Origin: Zygnema cylindricum
Taxonomy: Eukaryota > Streptophyta > Zygnematophyceae > Zygnematales > Zygnemataceae
Reading direction: 5' to 3'
Assembly (NCBI GenBank): GCA_037447655.1
Contig: JBBHKE010001255.1
Span: 7,501-71,500 of the forward strand
DNA length: 64,000 nt
Each line of letters starts with the position of its first letter. Positions within the stretch are counted from its first letter, which is position 1. Shown here piece by piece: positions 46,660 through 57,076 of this stretch. Under the pieces are notes generated by a model. The model was not told the DNA's origin. It worked only from the letters and a program-made list of their open reading frames with translations, and made no database searches. The translations under genes and the position numbers were made by a program.

Positions 46660-46687
46660 AAGGAAGTAGACTAGAAAATAAGGGGAG

Positions 46688-47997
46688 TGTTGATATTTGG
46701 GTATTTTCTAGGTCTTTATTAGATAGAAAAGAGTAGAGGCAGTCTGCCCCTGACTCCCTTCTCCAAACCCCCACACTTGTCGTAGTCACTGAAGGCCGGA
46801 AAGGGAGCTAGAGCCATGGCTGCCTAGGCTCTCCAGAGAGACAGGAATAGATAATAATGGTATGTTTACCAAAAAGGCAGTTGACGGACCCAAGAATTGA
46901 TCCTGGTACCTACCGTCGGTGAATCGACCCATAGGAGTTAGCTTTGTCCATTTAGTCTAGGACCAGTGCTAGAACATATAGGGTTTGATAGATATTTATG
47001 TAGTTACAGGTAGGGAATTCCATTTAACTGGGTTACGGTCTATAGAACATAGAATCAGTTGTACTATTAGTACCGGACGAAACAAATAGTACGGACATTT
47101 GTTTCGACGGTTCGTATTTAATCTCTATATGAATCGGACGGCCGTGGTTAGCGCCGGTCTCAAGGAAAGGACAATTTGGCGGTTTGCGGACTCCGCCACT
47201 CCGGATGACACGTGGCAACAACGTACTGGATTACGGAATTTACGGAACGGCAGAAAACAAATCCGGAAGTGACAAATGTCGCACTATGGCGACATCGTAC
47301 AATGTACGTATAGAAAGTACTCCGGCACTAGTACTTTCTTGTACGGTACCGTTTTCTGACGCGGCATGACTTGGCGCCACGTGGAGAGATAAGATTTGGA
47401 GGCAGGAATTCCGGAGAATACAAGAGCGAATCCAGATAGGACAATTGTTGACTTTTGAGCCATGTCGTACGATGTCCGTACAAAAGGTACACCGACATCT
47501 GTACCTTTATGTACTATACAGTAATGTGATTGGTCCGTACCTCAGTACTAGAGGGTTTAGAGAGGGGTTTAGAACTTAGAATATTTTTGGTAGGTAGCTG
47601 CCTCTCCCAGAGAGCACCTTGTATAAATGTCAAACTTTGGCCAGTCATAACTATCAATTCAGTTGACCAAATTCAGTGATTCTTGTTGCTGCGGACTCAG
47701 GGGAGTCCAGGCTACACAGGGGTGTAGTCGGTCAGAGTTTTTGCCTGCCTGGGTGGCTGCATTTCTAAGGGAAAGTCAAAGTGGGGAATGTTATCCTATA
47801 CTCATATTCTAACTTTGCATTCTGTAGTGAAACTGAGCACACAGAGAGTCTTACTTCACAGGGGTGAAGCTGTAATGGGGTTCTGATTGTCAAGGGGTCA
47901 ATCATTTGGGTTTATATTAACTTGGAGTCGGCACTATCTAGATTAGCTTCCTTTGGACCTGCGAATTCTGTGTGGCAATGGAGCCCATAGAATTTCA
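46688..47997 (+). repeat. 3' LTR (1310 bp)
   Basis: Preceded by the polypurine tract at 46673-46687 and followed by TAAAT. Differences from the 5' copy include single substitutions in the gaaggc(c/t)ggaaag, catg(t/a)c(g/a)tacg and gtccaggctac blocks. Confidence 0.93.
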
Positions 47998-48002
47998 TAA
48001 AT

Positions 48003-48760
48003 ATCACTAAATCTAGGTCTACCTACTCACGACTACCTACTTCTAAACCCTAGTCCAATAGGAACACTATATAGTAGAAGAAGGTACAATGGGCAAGGTA
48101 CTTATTGTACGACCATTTTACGACAAGGTCTACAAAGTGACACTTGTCAAATCAGGAGCCATGGTTCCTCCTCCCATCTTCTCCGGTATCAAATAATATG
48201 GCGTCACGTGGCACCGCGTGACTCTATTTCCGTATGCCGCCCGAATCTAACTTCGTGTGGCGGTTATAATGCTAGCCGTTCGATCAAAACATATTTTACA
48301 CGGTTCAGATTCGCGTACATGCATGAATTGTTCCTTTTCGTTAGTCTGGTGATAATTAGCTGTCGCATCAATGTTTATATTTTTTTAAATCCGTCACGTG
48401 TATTGTTTTGATAACGCCTTAGTGGATAAGATGTACATCTACATACTGATCCGTAGGCCCAAATTCAAATCAGGACTTAGGCACCATTTTGGAAAAATAT
48501 CCCCTACTTCTAAATCTTCCACTTTCTAAATATCGCGGCAACCATGGCGTGCCTTTGATCCTCACTCTCTTTCTTTAAAGTGGAAATAAATTAGAGAAGT
48601 GAACTATTAATTACTTCTTTTCAACAGACTCCAAAGAAAAGTGATAGTATCCGGAGTCTGAAATCCGGAACTGATAATGACACCACCTGATCACCACCTA
48701 TCAATTGAATTTCTAGCTTTCGGGCACAAACTCCGAAGAATCTGACTGAGGCTTTGAAGT
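48003..48760 (-). mobile_element. Diverged remainder of the interrupted copia LTR
   Basis: On the minus strand it matches the upstream part of copia LTRs in order: gtacgac…tacgacaaggtct, then gtcacgtggc, then a tRNA-like patch (48412-48490), then ccatggcgtgcc. Many substitutions are present, and the far edge is not clear. It appears to continue 43230-43491 across the nested insertion. Confidence 0.5.
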
Positions 48761-48943
48761 CTTGTCCTTGGTAACATTAGCTGAGAAAGACAAAACACTT
48801 TGCGCCAAAGTGTGGATACTTGTGATAATCTGCTCTGGTATCCCTCCTCCCACTTGGAAATATGGAATTGCTACATCATCTCGGCGATGTTTGTGGCGCT
48901 GGCAAGCAGTTTTGATGAAGTTTGGGTGGCATAATTAGGATAA

Positions 48944-49995
48944 TGTAAAAATTAATGTTTATTTTTAGTATTTTCTAGGTCTAAAATAAAATGCAGAAAA
49001 GAAGGTGAGGTAGTCTGCCTCTAACTCCTCTCTTTAGTCCCCACACTTGTCGCAGTCAACGAAGGTTGAAAAGGAAGCTAGAGCCATGGCAGCCTATACC
49101 GCTTAAAGATAGAGAGACAGGTGGTAGATTTGGTAGATTTACCAAAATATATTTGACGGACCCAAGATTTGATCCTGGTACATATGGCCACTCAAGTCCA
49201 GTCGTAGCCGGTAGCTTTATCCTACTAGTCTAGGATCGGTGCTTATACATACAGGGTTTGACAATAATTTAAATTAATATACGTACACAAGTTCGTTTTA
49301 CGGAGCAAACAATTTTTTAGACATAGACACAGTTTTGTATAATAGGGCGTACGTTACTTAACGAAATGAATATCGCGCATTTGTTTCTACCGCGAAACAA
49401 ATACCACGCAATTAATTTCGACGGCTATAATTAACTGTCGATATAGATCGAACGACCATGATAGATGACGGGATCGCGGAATGGACGCTTTGGCGGTTTT
49501 CGGTCATCACCACGTTAAATGACACGTGGCAAAATCACATTGGCCTGCGTCATCTCCGAAGAATACGGGAACAAATCTTGATGTGGCAGACGTCGACATT
49601 TTGGCCATGCCGTACAATGGCCGTATATAAAGTATATCGACACCTGTACTTTTTTGTACAATACAGTGATTTGATTGGTCCGTAATCTAGTATTATAGGG
49701 TTTAGAGAGGGATTTAGGACTTAGAAAATTTGGTAGGTAGACCCCTCTCTCCTAGAGAGCTCCTGTACAAAATGTCAACTTTGAACCTTCATAACTTTCA
49801 GCTCAAGGGAGCAAATTCAAAGATACTTTTTCCTATAGACTGAGGGGAATCTTTTCTTCACAAAGGTGAAGTTGGTTAGAGTTTTTATTAGTCAAGGTGG
49901 CAGCTATTCTTGTTGAAACACAAAGGGGCAGGGTTATTTTAGGGGCTTCGAGTGAGTTGCCTACTCTGGGGGCCAAAGGAGGTCTTAGAGTTTCA
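48944..49995 (+). repeat. 5' LTR of the full-length copia element
   Basis: Starts TGTAAAAATTAATG and ends gtcttagagtttca. Preceded by GATAA. Promoter region near 49750 with ctcctgtacaaaatgtcaact. Confidence 0.88.
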
Positions 49996-50005
49996 AGTTA
50001 GGGGC

Positions 50006-53000
50006 CTATAGTTATACCCACCCTCAAGGGTACCCATATTTAATAGAGCAGGCTTCTTATATTGGGAAAGTATGATGACAAGGGCTCTTAGCGAAAAGAG
50101 GTTTTGAGGGATAGTAAGCGAACGAGTGAGGCGTCCATCCAGTTCAGCCATTCCTCAAGGGTTTGGGGGAAGCCGATTTACCAGAAAAGCAGATCCAGCT
50201 CCACCAGAGGATTCGGAGGATGGGGAGAGCATTGTAATGGAAAAAGGGAAAGACAAGGAGACAGTTACACGATAGCAACACCTATCGCAACCGGTTTAAC
50301 GTTCATGTCACCTATTCCGAGAAATGATGAGAATGATGGTGATACTTGGGATTACAATAATATGGCGGCAAAACACTTCATTCTCCGTCATCTTACTCAA
50401 GGACTTGCATCTCCTCATTTGCAGGTGGAAAGGGCATCCGATCTGTGGATTGCCGTCATAGAGATGTACCAGAGTGGTACTATTTAGCAGCAACAATTAG
50501 ATGATCATAAGATATATGCATATGTATACAAAGGGGGAAAAATAATAGACTTTTGTAATGAGCTTGGCACCCTTTTCATAGAACCAAAGAGTGTTGGTCA
50601 AGTAGAAACAGAAAAGATAAAGGTGAACTGTCTGCTCATGAAGTTACCCGATGACTATGACAACATAGTCAACCTTGTGCAAGATTTGTCAGATTCCGTA
50701 TGGATCTGGAATTGTGTGGTAGGGATGATTCACGTCCGAGAGAATACAATTGAGATCTGATGGGGAGGGAAACGTGGACAAGTTGTGGCAACATGAACTA
50801 ATTGGAAGAGCAAGGATCCCAGAAAATCAGCAAGAAACTATGATGGAGTAGGACCAAAAACTCAGTCCGATGAATCCAAACCGAGGGTCTCCAAAAGGGT
50901 GTGTCACTTTTGCAAGAAACCAGAACACTATGGCAGAGTGTACTAAGCTAACCGAGCTTCGGTTAAAAAAGAGGCAGACCGGTGGGTCCCCGAGAGGAAT
51001 GAAAAATGCCCTTGTAACACAGGTACATAAAGCGGAATCCGAGGACGAGGACGAGGACGATGAGCTCCTATTGGATAACGAGTTGGAGGCAAAAAACGAG
51101 GTCGAAATTCCACGAAAGCAAACATGTGCATTCGGTGGATTGAAAGGTGAAGCAAGCTGGATTGTAGATTCAGGTGCCTCCATGCACATGTGTAATGATA
51201 AACACTTGTTCACTAATATAAAAAAGATTCTTACTGTAGAGATAGAGTACGACGATGGGAGGATAGTGACTATTACTCTTGTAGGGTCGGTAGATCTGAA
51301 AGGTTTAGTAGAAGGAAAGACATCCATAGTTACATTCTCCGATGTATTGTTTATTTTGGAGATGAACAAAACCTCATCTCTACATATGTATTAGATGACA
51401 AGGGTTTTGATACTACCACTAGGAAAGGAGTTTTTACTGCTAGTTTTGAGGACTTATTTTATTTTACTGCTGAAAAAGGTAGCCAAGGGATGTTTAGGCT
51501 GATTTAAGCAATGAAAAGAATAAACTTTATTATGCTGGTGTTCATGATATAATGTTGTGGCATAAGAGGCTTGGGCATGTGAATCTAGATAAGTTAAGAG
51601 AGATGAAAAAGTCGGGAGTAGTGGAAAGGATTCAGTTCGATGAAAGTGAGAATCTAAGTGATTGTAGTGGATGTGCTCAAGGTAAAGCACACACGTTACC
51701 GTTCCCAAAAAATAACCACCTATAAGGGAGAAAATATCTTAGATTTAGTACACACATATATTTGGGGACCGGCCAAAATGCCCTCACCCGGGGGGAAGAG
51801 ATTTATGATGTGTAACACTAATGATTGGTCTTTGTATTCCAGGTTGTATTTTTAAAAAATTAAGTCAAAGGCTCAATAATGTTTTAGACAATTTAAAGCA
51901 AAGAGTGATAAACTCCATGAAACCCCAATCAAGAGAGTTAGGAGTGACAATGGTGGAGACTAAACCTCTAACCAGTTTGAGGATTTTCAGAGGGAAGATG
52001 GAGTCCAACACCAAAAGTCAGTTCCAGAAAACCCGGAACATAATGGGGTAGTTGAAAGGCTAAATAGGACACAAAGTGAAAGTGCTAGAAGTATGTTGTC
52101 GGAAAAGAAGGTAGGAAAAAGGTTTTGGGCCGAAGCAATGAACTATGCTAATTACCTCAAATATAGAGTTCTTACTTCAACAGTAAAAGGCCAAACACCT
52201 TATGAGAGATGCACTAGTCGGAAACCACACATATCTCACTTAAAGGTTTTCGGAAGAAGTGGTCACTCTAGATAAATATCCGTCTAACTGGAAACTAGAT
52301 CATAAAGGAAAACCAGGGTACTTGTTAGGATATGATGAGGATGTCAAAGGATACAGAGTTTTTGATCTAAAAAAAGAAGATATAATCTTAGTAAAACACC
52401 TAGTAGTTATGGATGAAAGAAAGTGTATGGATCCCTTCAAGTATACAAAGTCAATAAAAATCAAATTTGAGTCAGAAAATTCAGTTGACTTTGAGCTCCC
52501 TAACTATCCAAGTTTCAGAAAAGATGACATTCTTGCACGTACAAACCAGATTGAGAAGGACTTGGCTGCAAAAACTCAAGTGTCTACTCTATCGGAAGCG
52601 GAAGACGTGATGGAAAATGATTCGGAATCAAGGGACAGGGGAGAAGCCGAGATTATTCGAAAGAACCCACGACAACCATCTATACCGACAGCAGATTTTG
52701 AAGAGGGAAGGAGAAGTAGCAAAAGGTTGAATGAAAAATAGGCTAATAATATGGTAACAAAACTCTCTCATCCGGATGAACCTCGGACTTATGGAGAGGC
52801 AATGAATTGTCCAGAAAGGAATCGGTTGAAGATAGTCGTTAATGAGGAGATGGCCTCAATCATAGCAACCAATACTTGGGGGCTAGTGGATTGTCCACCT
52901 AACCAAAAACGAATCGGGTGTAAGTGGGTGTTCAAATTAAGACTGAACCCAGTTAACACCATTGAGCGCTACAAGGCCCGGTTAGTGGCCAAAGGATTTA

Positions 53001-54359
53001 CAGAGAAACAGGGAATTGACTACGAGGAAACCTTTGCCCTGGTCGTCAAATTTCCTTCCGACAACATACTTGTCAGCCTGGCAGCAGCGGAAGACATAGA
53101 AGTGCACCAGATGGACATCAAAACAACCTTTTTGCGTGGAGAATTAGAAGAGGATATCATCATGCGACAACTTGAAGTAGTTGTGGAGCAAGGAGAGGAG
53201 AATAAGGTATGCCGACTGATTAAATCTCTTTATGGGTTGAAACAGGCGCCCTAACGGTGGAATAACAAGCTTGATGAGTTTCTTACCGGTCTATGATACA
53301 TCCGGATCAGCTCATATCACTCAATCTATGTTTTTGAAGATGAGAAAAGCATATTTTTATTGCAATATATGTTGATGATTTGCTTGTTCTTAGTAAATCA
53401 ATGAAAAAAAATAATAAACTAAAACGGATCTTAAGGGGAGATTTGAGATTAAGGATATGGGAGAAGCAAGATATATTTTGGGAATTCAAGTAGAAAGAGA
53501 CCGAGAAAGAAAGATTATAAGGCTAACTGAAAAGGAAGCAATAGGGAACATGTTGGAAAAGTTTCAGATGGATAAGGCTAATAGTTGTAAAACTCCAATG
53601 GAGTTGAAAAAGGGAAGTGAGGGGAGTGTGGAAGGAGTTATAATCTTAGACGAGGAATTAGGTTCGGAATAACAAAAATTCATGCAGACTATTCATTACA
53701 AGCAAGTAGTGGGAAGTCTAATATATTTTATGAATTGTACCCGTCTAGATTTGGCTGCAAATGTAGGAGTGCTGAGTAGAAGTCTAAATGCTCCCACTAA
53801 GAGAGATTGGGAGGCAGCTAAGAGAGTCCTTAGATATTTGATAAGAACTAGGGATCTATGGTTGCATTTGGGTGGAGGGAATACTAACATCACTACTTCG
53901 AGTGATGCCAGTTATAGTGATGCTTCGATCAGGAGAAGTACTTCTGGATATGTATTGTATGTGGGTGATGGAGCTTGCTGTTGGAGTAGCAAACAACAAA
54001 AGGTTATTGCTCAGTCCACCATGGAGGCTGAGTTTATGGCCTCTTGCTCTGTTGTAAAAGAATTGATGTGGGTCAAGTCTTTTCTTGGAGAGCATGGTCA
54101 CCTTAAGAGTGGTGTGCATATTTTTTTTTGTGATAATCAAGCAGCAATTGCTATTGCTGCCAATCCTAAACATCATTTTAAAGCTAAACACATGGACATT
54201 AGACTCGGCTTTGTTAGAGAAAAGGTAGAAAACAAAATAATCAATTTAGAGTACAGACCAGATAGCGAGATGGTAGCAGATATGATGACCAAACCTGTGC
54301 CTTCCCCTAAGCTAATTTCTTGCAAAGAGAAGTGTGGTCTGAAATTAAAGAGTGACTAG
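50006..54359 (+). pseudogene. Copia gag-pol polyprotein, all domains present, frames broken
   Basis: Domain order in the sequence: Gag (50030-50800, with FILRHLTQGLA and a CHFCKKPEH zinc-knuckle trace near 50900); protease with WIVDSGASMHMC (about 51160-51190); integrase with its zinc-binding start (MLWHKRLGHVN … CSGCAQGKAH, 51550-51690), a damaged core, and HNGVVERLNR near 52040; the integrase C-terminal side (GKRFWAEAMNYANYLK, 52130); reverse transcriptase (TWGLVDCPPN, 52875, to YGLKQAP, 53250); and RNase H (53690-54350: TSGYVLYVGDGACCW, DNQAAIAIA, KHHFKAKHMDIR, MVADMMTKP). The motif order PR-IN-RT-RH defines copia. Stops and shifts occur in Gag, integrase and around the RT active site (53340-53450), so no active enzyme can be made. 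Confidence 0.9.
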
Positions 54360-54372
54360 AAAATAAAAGAAC

Positions 54373-55424
54373 TGTAGAAATTAATATTTATTTTAGTATT
54401 TTCTAGGTCTAAAATAAAATGCAAAATAGAAGGCATGGCAGTCTGCCTCTAACTCCTCTCTTCAATTCCCACACTTGTCGCTGTCACTAAAGGTTTAAGA
54501 GGAAGCTAGAGCCATTGCTGCCTATGTTGCTTAGAGATAGAGAGACAGGTGGTAGATTTTGGTAGATTTACCAAAATATACTTGACGTACCCAGGATTAG
54601 ATCCTAGTACCTACCGTCGGTCACGTCCAGCCGTAGCCGGTAGCTTTATCCTATTAGTCTAGGATCGGTGTTGGTACATACTAGGTTTGACAATAATTTA
54701 AATTAATATATGTACACAAGTTCGTTTTACGGCGCGAACATTTTTTTAGACATAGACACAGTTTTGTATAGTACGGCGTACGTTACTTAACAAAATCAAT
54801 GTCGCGCATTTGTTTTGACCGCGAAAGAAATACCACGCTATTAATTTCAACTACTATAATTAATTGTCGATGTAGATCGAACGACCGTGATAAATGTCGA
54901 GATGGCGGAATGGACGCTTTGGCGGTTTTCGGTCATCGCCACGTCAAATGACACGTGGCAAAATCACATTGGCCTTGGTCATCTTTGAAGAATACGGGTA
55001 CAAATCCGGATGCGGCAGACATCGACATTTTAGCCATGCCGTACAATGGTTGTACATAAAGTACATCGGCACCTGTACTTTTCTGTACAATAGAGTAATT
55101 TGATTGGTCCGTACTCTAGTAGTATAAGGTTTAAAGAGGGATTTAGGACTTAGAAAATTTGGTAGGTAGACCTCTCTCTCCCAGAGAGCTCATGTACAAA
55201 AGGTCAACTTTGACCCTTCATAACTTACAACTCAAGGGAGCAAATTCTGAGATCCTTTTTGCTATAGACTCAAGGGAGTCTTATCTTCACAGAGGTGAAG
55301 TTGGTCAAATTTTTTATATGTTAGGGTAGCGGTTATTTTTGTGGAAACACAAAAGGGTCAGGGTTATCTTTGGGGCTTCGCGTGAGCTGACTACTCTTAT
55401 GCCAATGGAGGTCTCAGAGTTTTA
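54373..55424 (+). repeat. 3' LTR of the full-length copia element
   Basis: Starts TGTAGAAATTAATATT and ends gtctcagagtttta, where the 5' copy ends in TTTCA. GATAA follows directly. Clearly more diverged from its 5' partner than the LTR pair at 43492/46688. Confidence 0.88.
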
Positions 55425-55695
55425 GATAACATTCGTAAACGGGAAATTGGTTTTCCCACAATTCCATAAATCCACGGGTACCACCACGTTGGTCCCCTCT
55501 GTAGAAGTTAAAGGTTATATTAGTATTTTCTAGGTTTTGTAAAATGCAGAAAAAAAGCAGAGGCAGTCTGCCTCTAACTCCTCTCTCCAACTCCCACACT
55601 TGTCGCAGTCACTGAATGTTGGAGAGGGAGATAAAGCCATGGTTGCCTATGCTATCCTGATGGGGATAGACATTAGGTTGGTAGATTTTACCAAA

Positions 55696-56389
55696 ATGTC
55701 GAGCGTGCCTGGTAACCGGGAGGTCTAAGTTATATGTCCAAGGAGGTGTGCATGAGAAACCTACAATCCACCCCAAATGCTGATGCTCCCTTGGATCCGT
55801 GATAATGCCCATCTCTGTTCATTACCCCCCCCCCGGGATATGCATAGAGAGTAAGGAGGAATGGAGTGGAAAAGAAAAGTACCCAGTTCCCCCCTTCTCA
55901 GATTTCCCGTGCTACTCCACTGGGAGCCCACTAAATGCCACACTCCCAGCTACTCTCCAAAGAATAGGAAGGAAATGAGAGTCGTCCGATCCTTTCCGCG
56001 AAAACTCCGGACAAACCCAAGGATGACCACAAGAGTGTGCAAATAACTCCCACGCAGAAATATAGAAATAATAAATATCGGCTTTTCAGATTAAACAATA
56101 TCACCTTGCCCCAGAGAATGAAATTAAAGATAGAAATGAATGATAATGGTGAAGCGAATTCACATACCCCGGAGTGCAACGATGGCCAAACTCAGCAGAA
56201 GAAACCTCTCCCAATGGCCCCGAAGACCGGTATGAGTCTCCCTCAACCCTCCCGGTTCCACCGCAAGGATCCGACAAGACTCTTCTTAGTTTCAAACAGC
56301 GAAAGTCCAAACCGCCCAAAGAGGAGATAGTGCCAACTACCCACCCGTGCTACGGTCTCCACAAAAGACAATCCAAAACAAAGATGGCA
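55696..56389. repeat. Dispersed repeat R1, copy 3
   Basis: gagcgtgcctgg at its left and aatatcaccttgcccc … ccacaaaagacaatcc further right match 37128-37880. The N gap cuts it at the right. Confidence 0.6.
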
Positions 56390-56399
56390 NNNNNNNNNN
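56390..56399. other. Assembly gap (10 N)
   Basis: Ten N characters. Real distance unknown. The repeats around it are the likely cause. Confidence 1.
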
Positions 56400-57076
56400 A
56401 TTGACGGTGGGACCGTCTGTTTTTGAGACTGGTGGGAGTGGGGTCACTTCCCTTCTGAGGGGACTCAGCTATCGTTTTTCTTAGAGACTTAAACGAAGGG
56501 CCTCGTCATTTAATACCTCCCAGTTTCAACTGGAAAACATGTCTTCGAGACACCCTCTCTCCCAGGATAGAAGATTAAAAAGATTCAGGATAGAGAGAGT
56601 GTCTGAGATAGATGAGTACATGGGAGCGCGGCATCTCCGAGGATTAAAGGAGCGAATCCGGATATTCCACGTGTGGACATTTAGGCCATGTCGTACAATG
56701 TCCGTACATAAAGTACACCGGCAGCTGTACTTTTGCGTACGGAACTATATTCTGATTGGTTCTGTACATGAGTAGATAGAGTCTGTGAGAGAGATAGGAC
56801 TTAGAAAAATTAGAAGATAGGACCCTCTCTCCCACAGAGCTTCTGTACAAAAGGTCAACTTTGACCCTCCATAATTTACTGCTCCGGGAAGCAAATTCAG
56901 AGATTCTTTTTGCTATCGACTCAGGGGAGTCTTCCCTTCACTGGGGTGAGGGTGGTCAGAGTTTTTGTCTGCCAGGGTGGCAGTTATTTCTACTTAAACA
57001 CAAAGGGGTCAGGATTATCTTAGAGGCTTCTTGGAAGCTTTCCACTCTGAGGACTTAAGGAGGTCTCAGAGTTTCA

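Larger units (their letters stand above)
43492..47997 (+). mobile_element. Young non-autonomous copia-derived LTR retrotransposon
   Basis: It is 4506 bp long and is flanked by the 5-bp target duplication TAAAT (43487-43491 and 47998-48002). LTRs of 1310 bp start TGTTGATATT and end AGAATTTCA, and are collinear at an offset of exactly 3196 bases. I count about eight substitutions between them (around 0.6%), so insertion was recent. A PBS follows the 5' LTR, and a polypurine tract (aaataagggga) precedes the 3' LTR. The only ORF is a Gag with a short RNase H remnant. Protease, integrase and reverse transcriptase are missing, so movement must depend on enzymes from a full-length relative. Confidence 0.93.
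48944..55424 (+). mobile_element. Full-length but decayed Ty1/copia element
   Basis: LTRs are at 48944-49995 and 54373-55424 (about 1.05 kb each, starting TGTA(A/G)AAATTAAT). The 5-bp target duplication GATAA is at 48939-48943 and 55425-55429. The PBS position after 49995 is mutated (agttaggggcc for the family's GGTTATGGGCC). A polypurine-like aaataaaagaac stands before the 3' LTR. The gag-pol between is complete in order but broken, so this copy is a relic of the autonomous parent type. Confidence 0.9.
55500..57076 (+). mobile_element. Copia LTR broken by repeat R1 and an assembly gap
   Basis: 55500-55695 matches the first 200 bases of the copia LTR (TGTAGAAGTTAAAGG … gtagattttaccaaaatg). 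56620-57076 matches the last 455 bases (gcggcatctccgaggatt … gtctcagagtttca). About 390 bases of LTR are missing and about 920 bases of other sequence, mostly R1, stand in their place. No polypurine tract precedes it, so it may be a solo LTR. Flanking 5-mers do not match. Confidence 0.65.

Noticed and set aside
48412-48490. Free-standing tRNA gene or SINE
   Set aside because: It looks like a tRNA A-box and B-box, but the same patch occurs at the matching place in other copia LTRs and no acceptor stem pairs, so it is part of an LTR.
54894-55103. Short frames inside copia LTRs (also 43837-44173, 47033-47369, 56539-56850)
   Set aside because: They recur only because the LTRs are repeated, and lack conserved start-to-stop structure among diverged copies.
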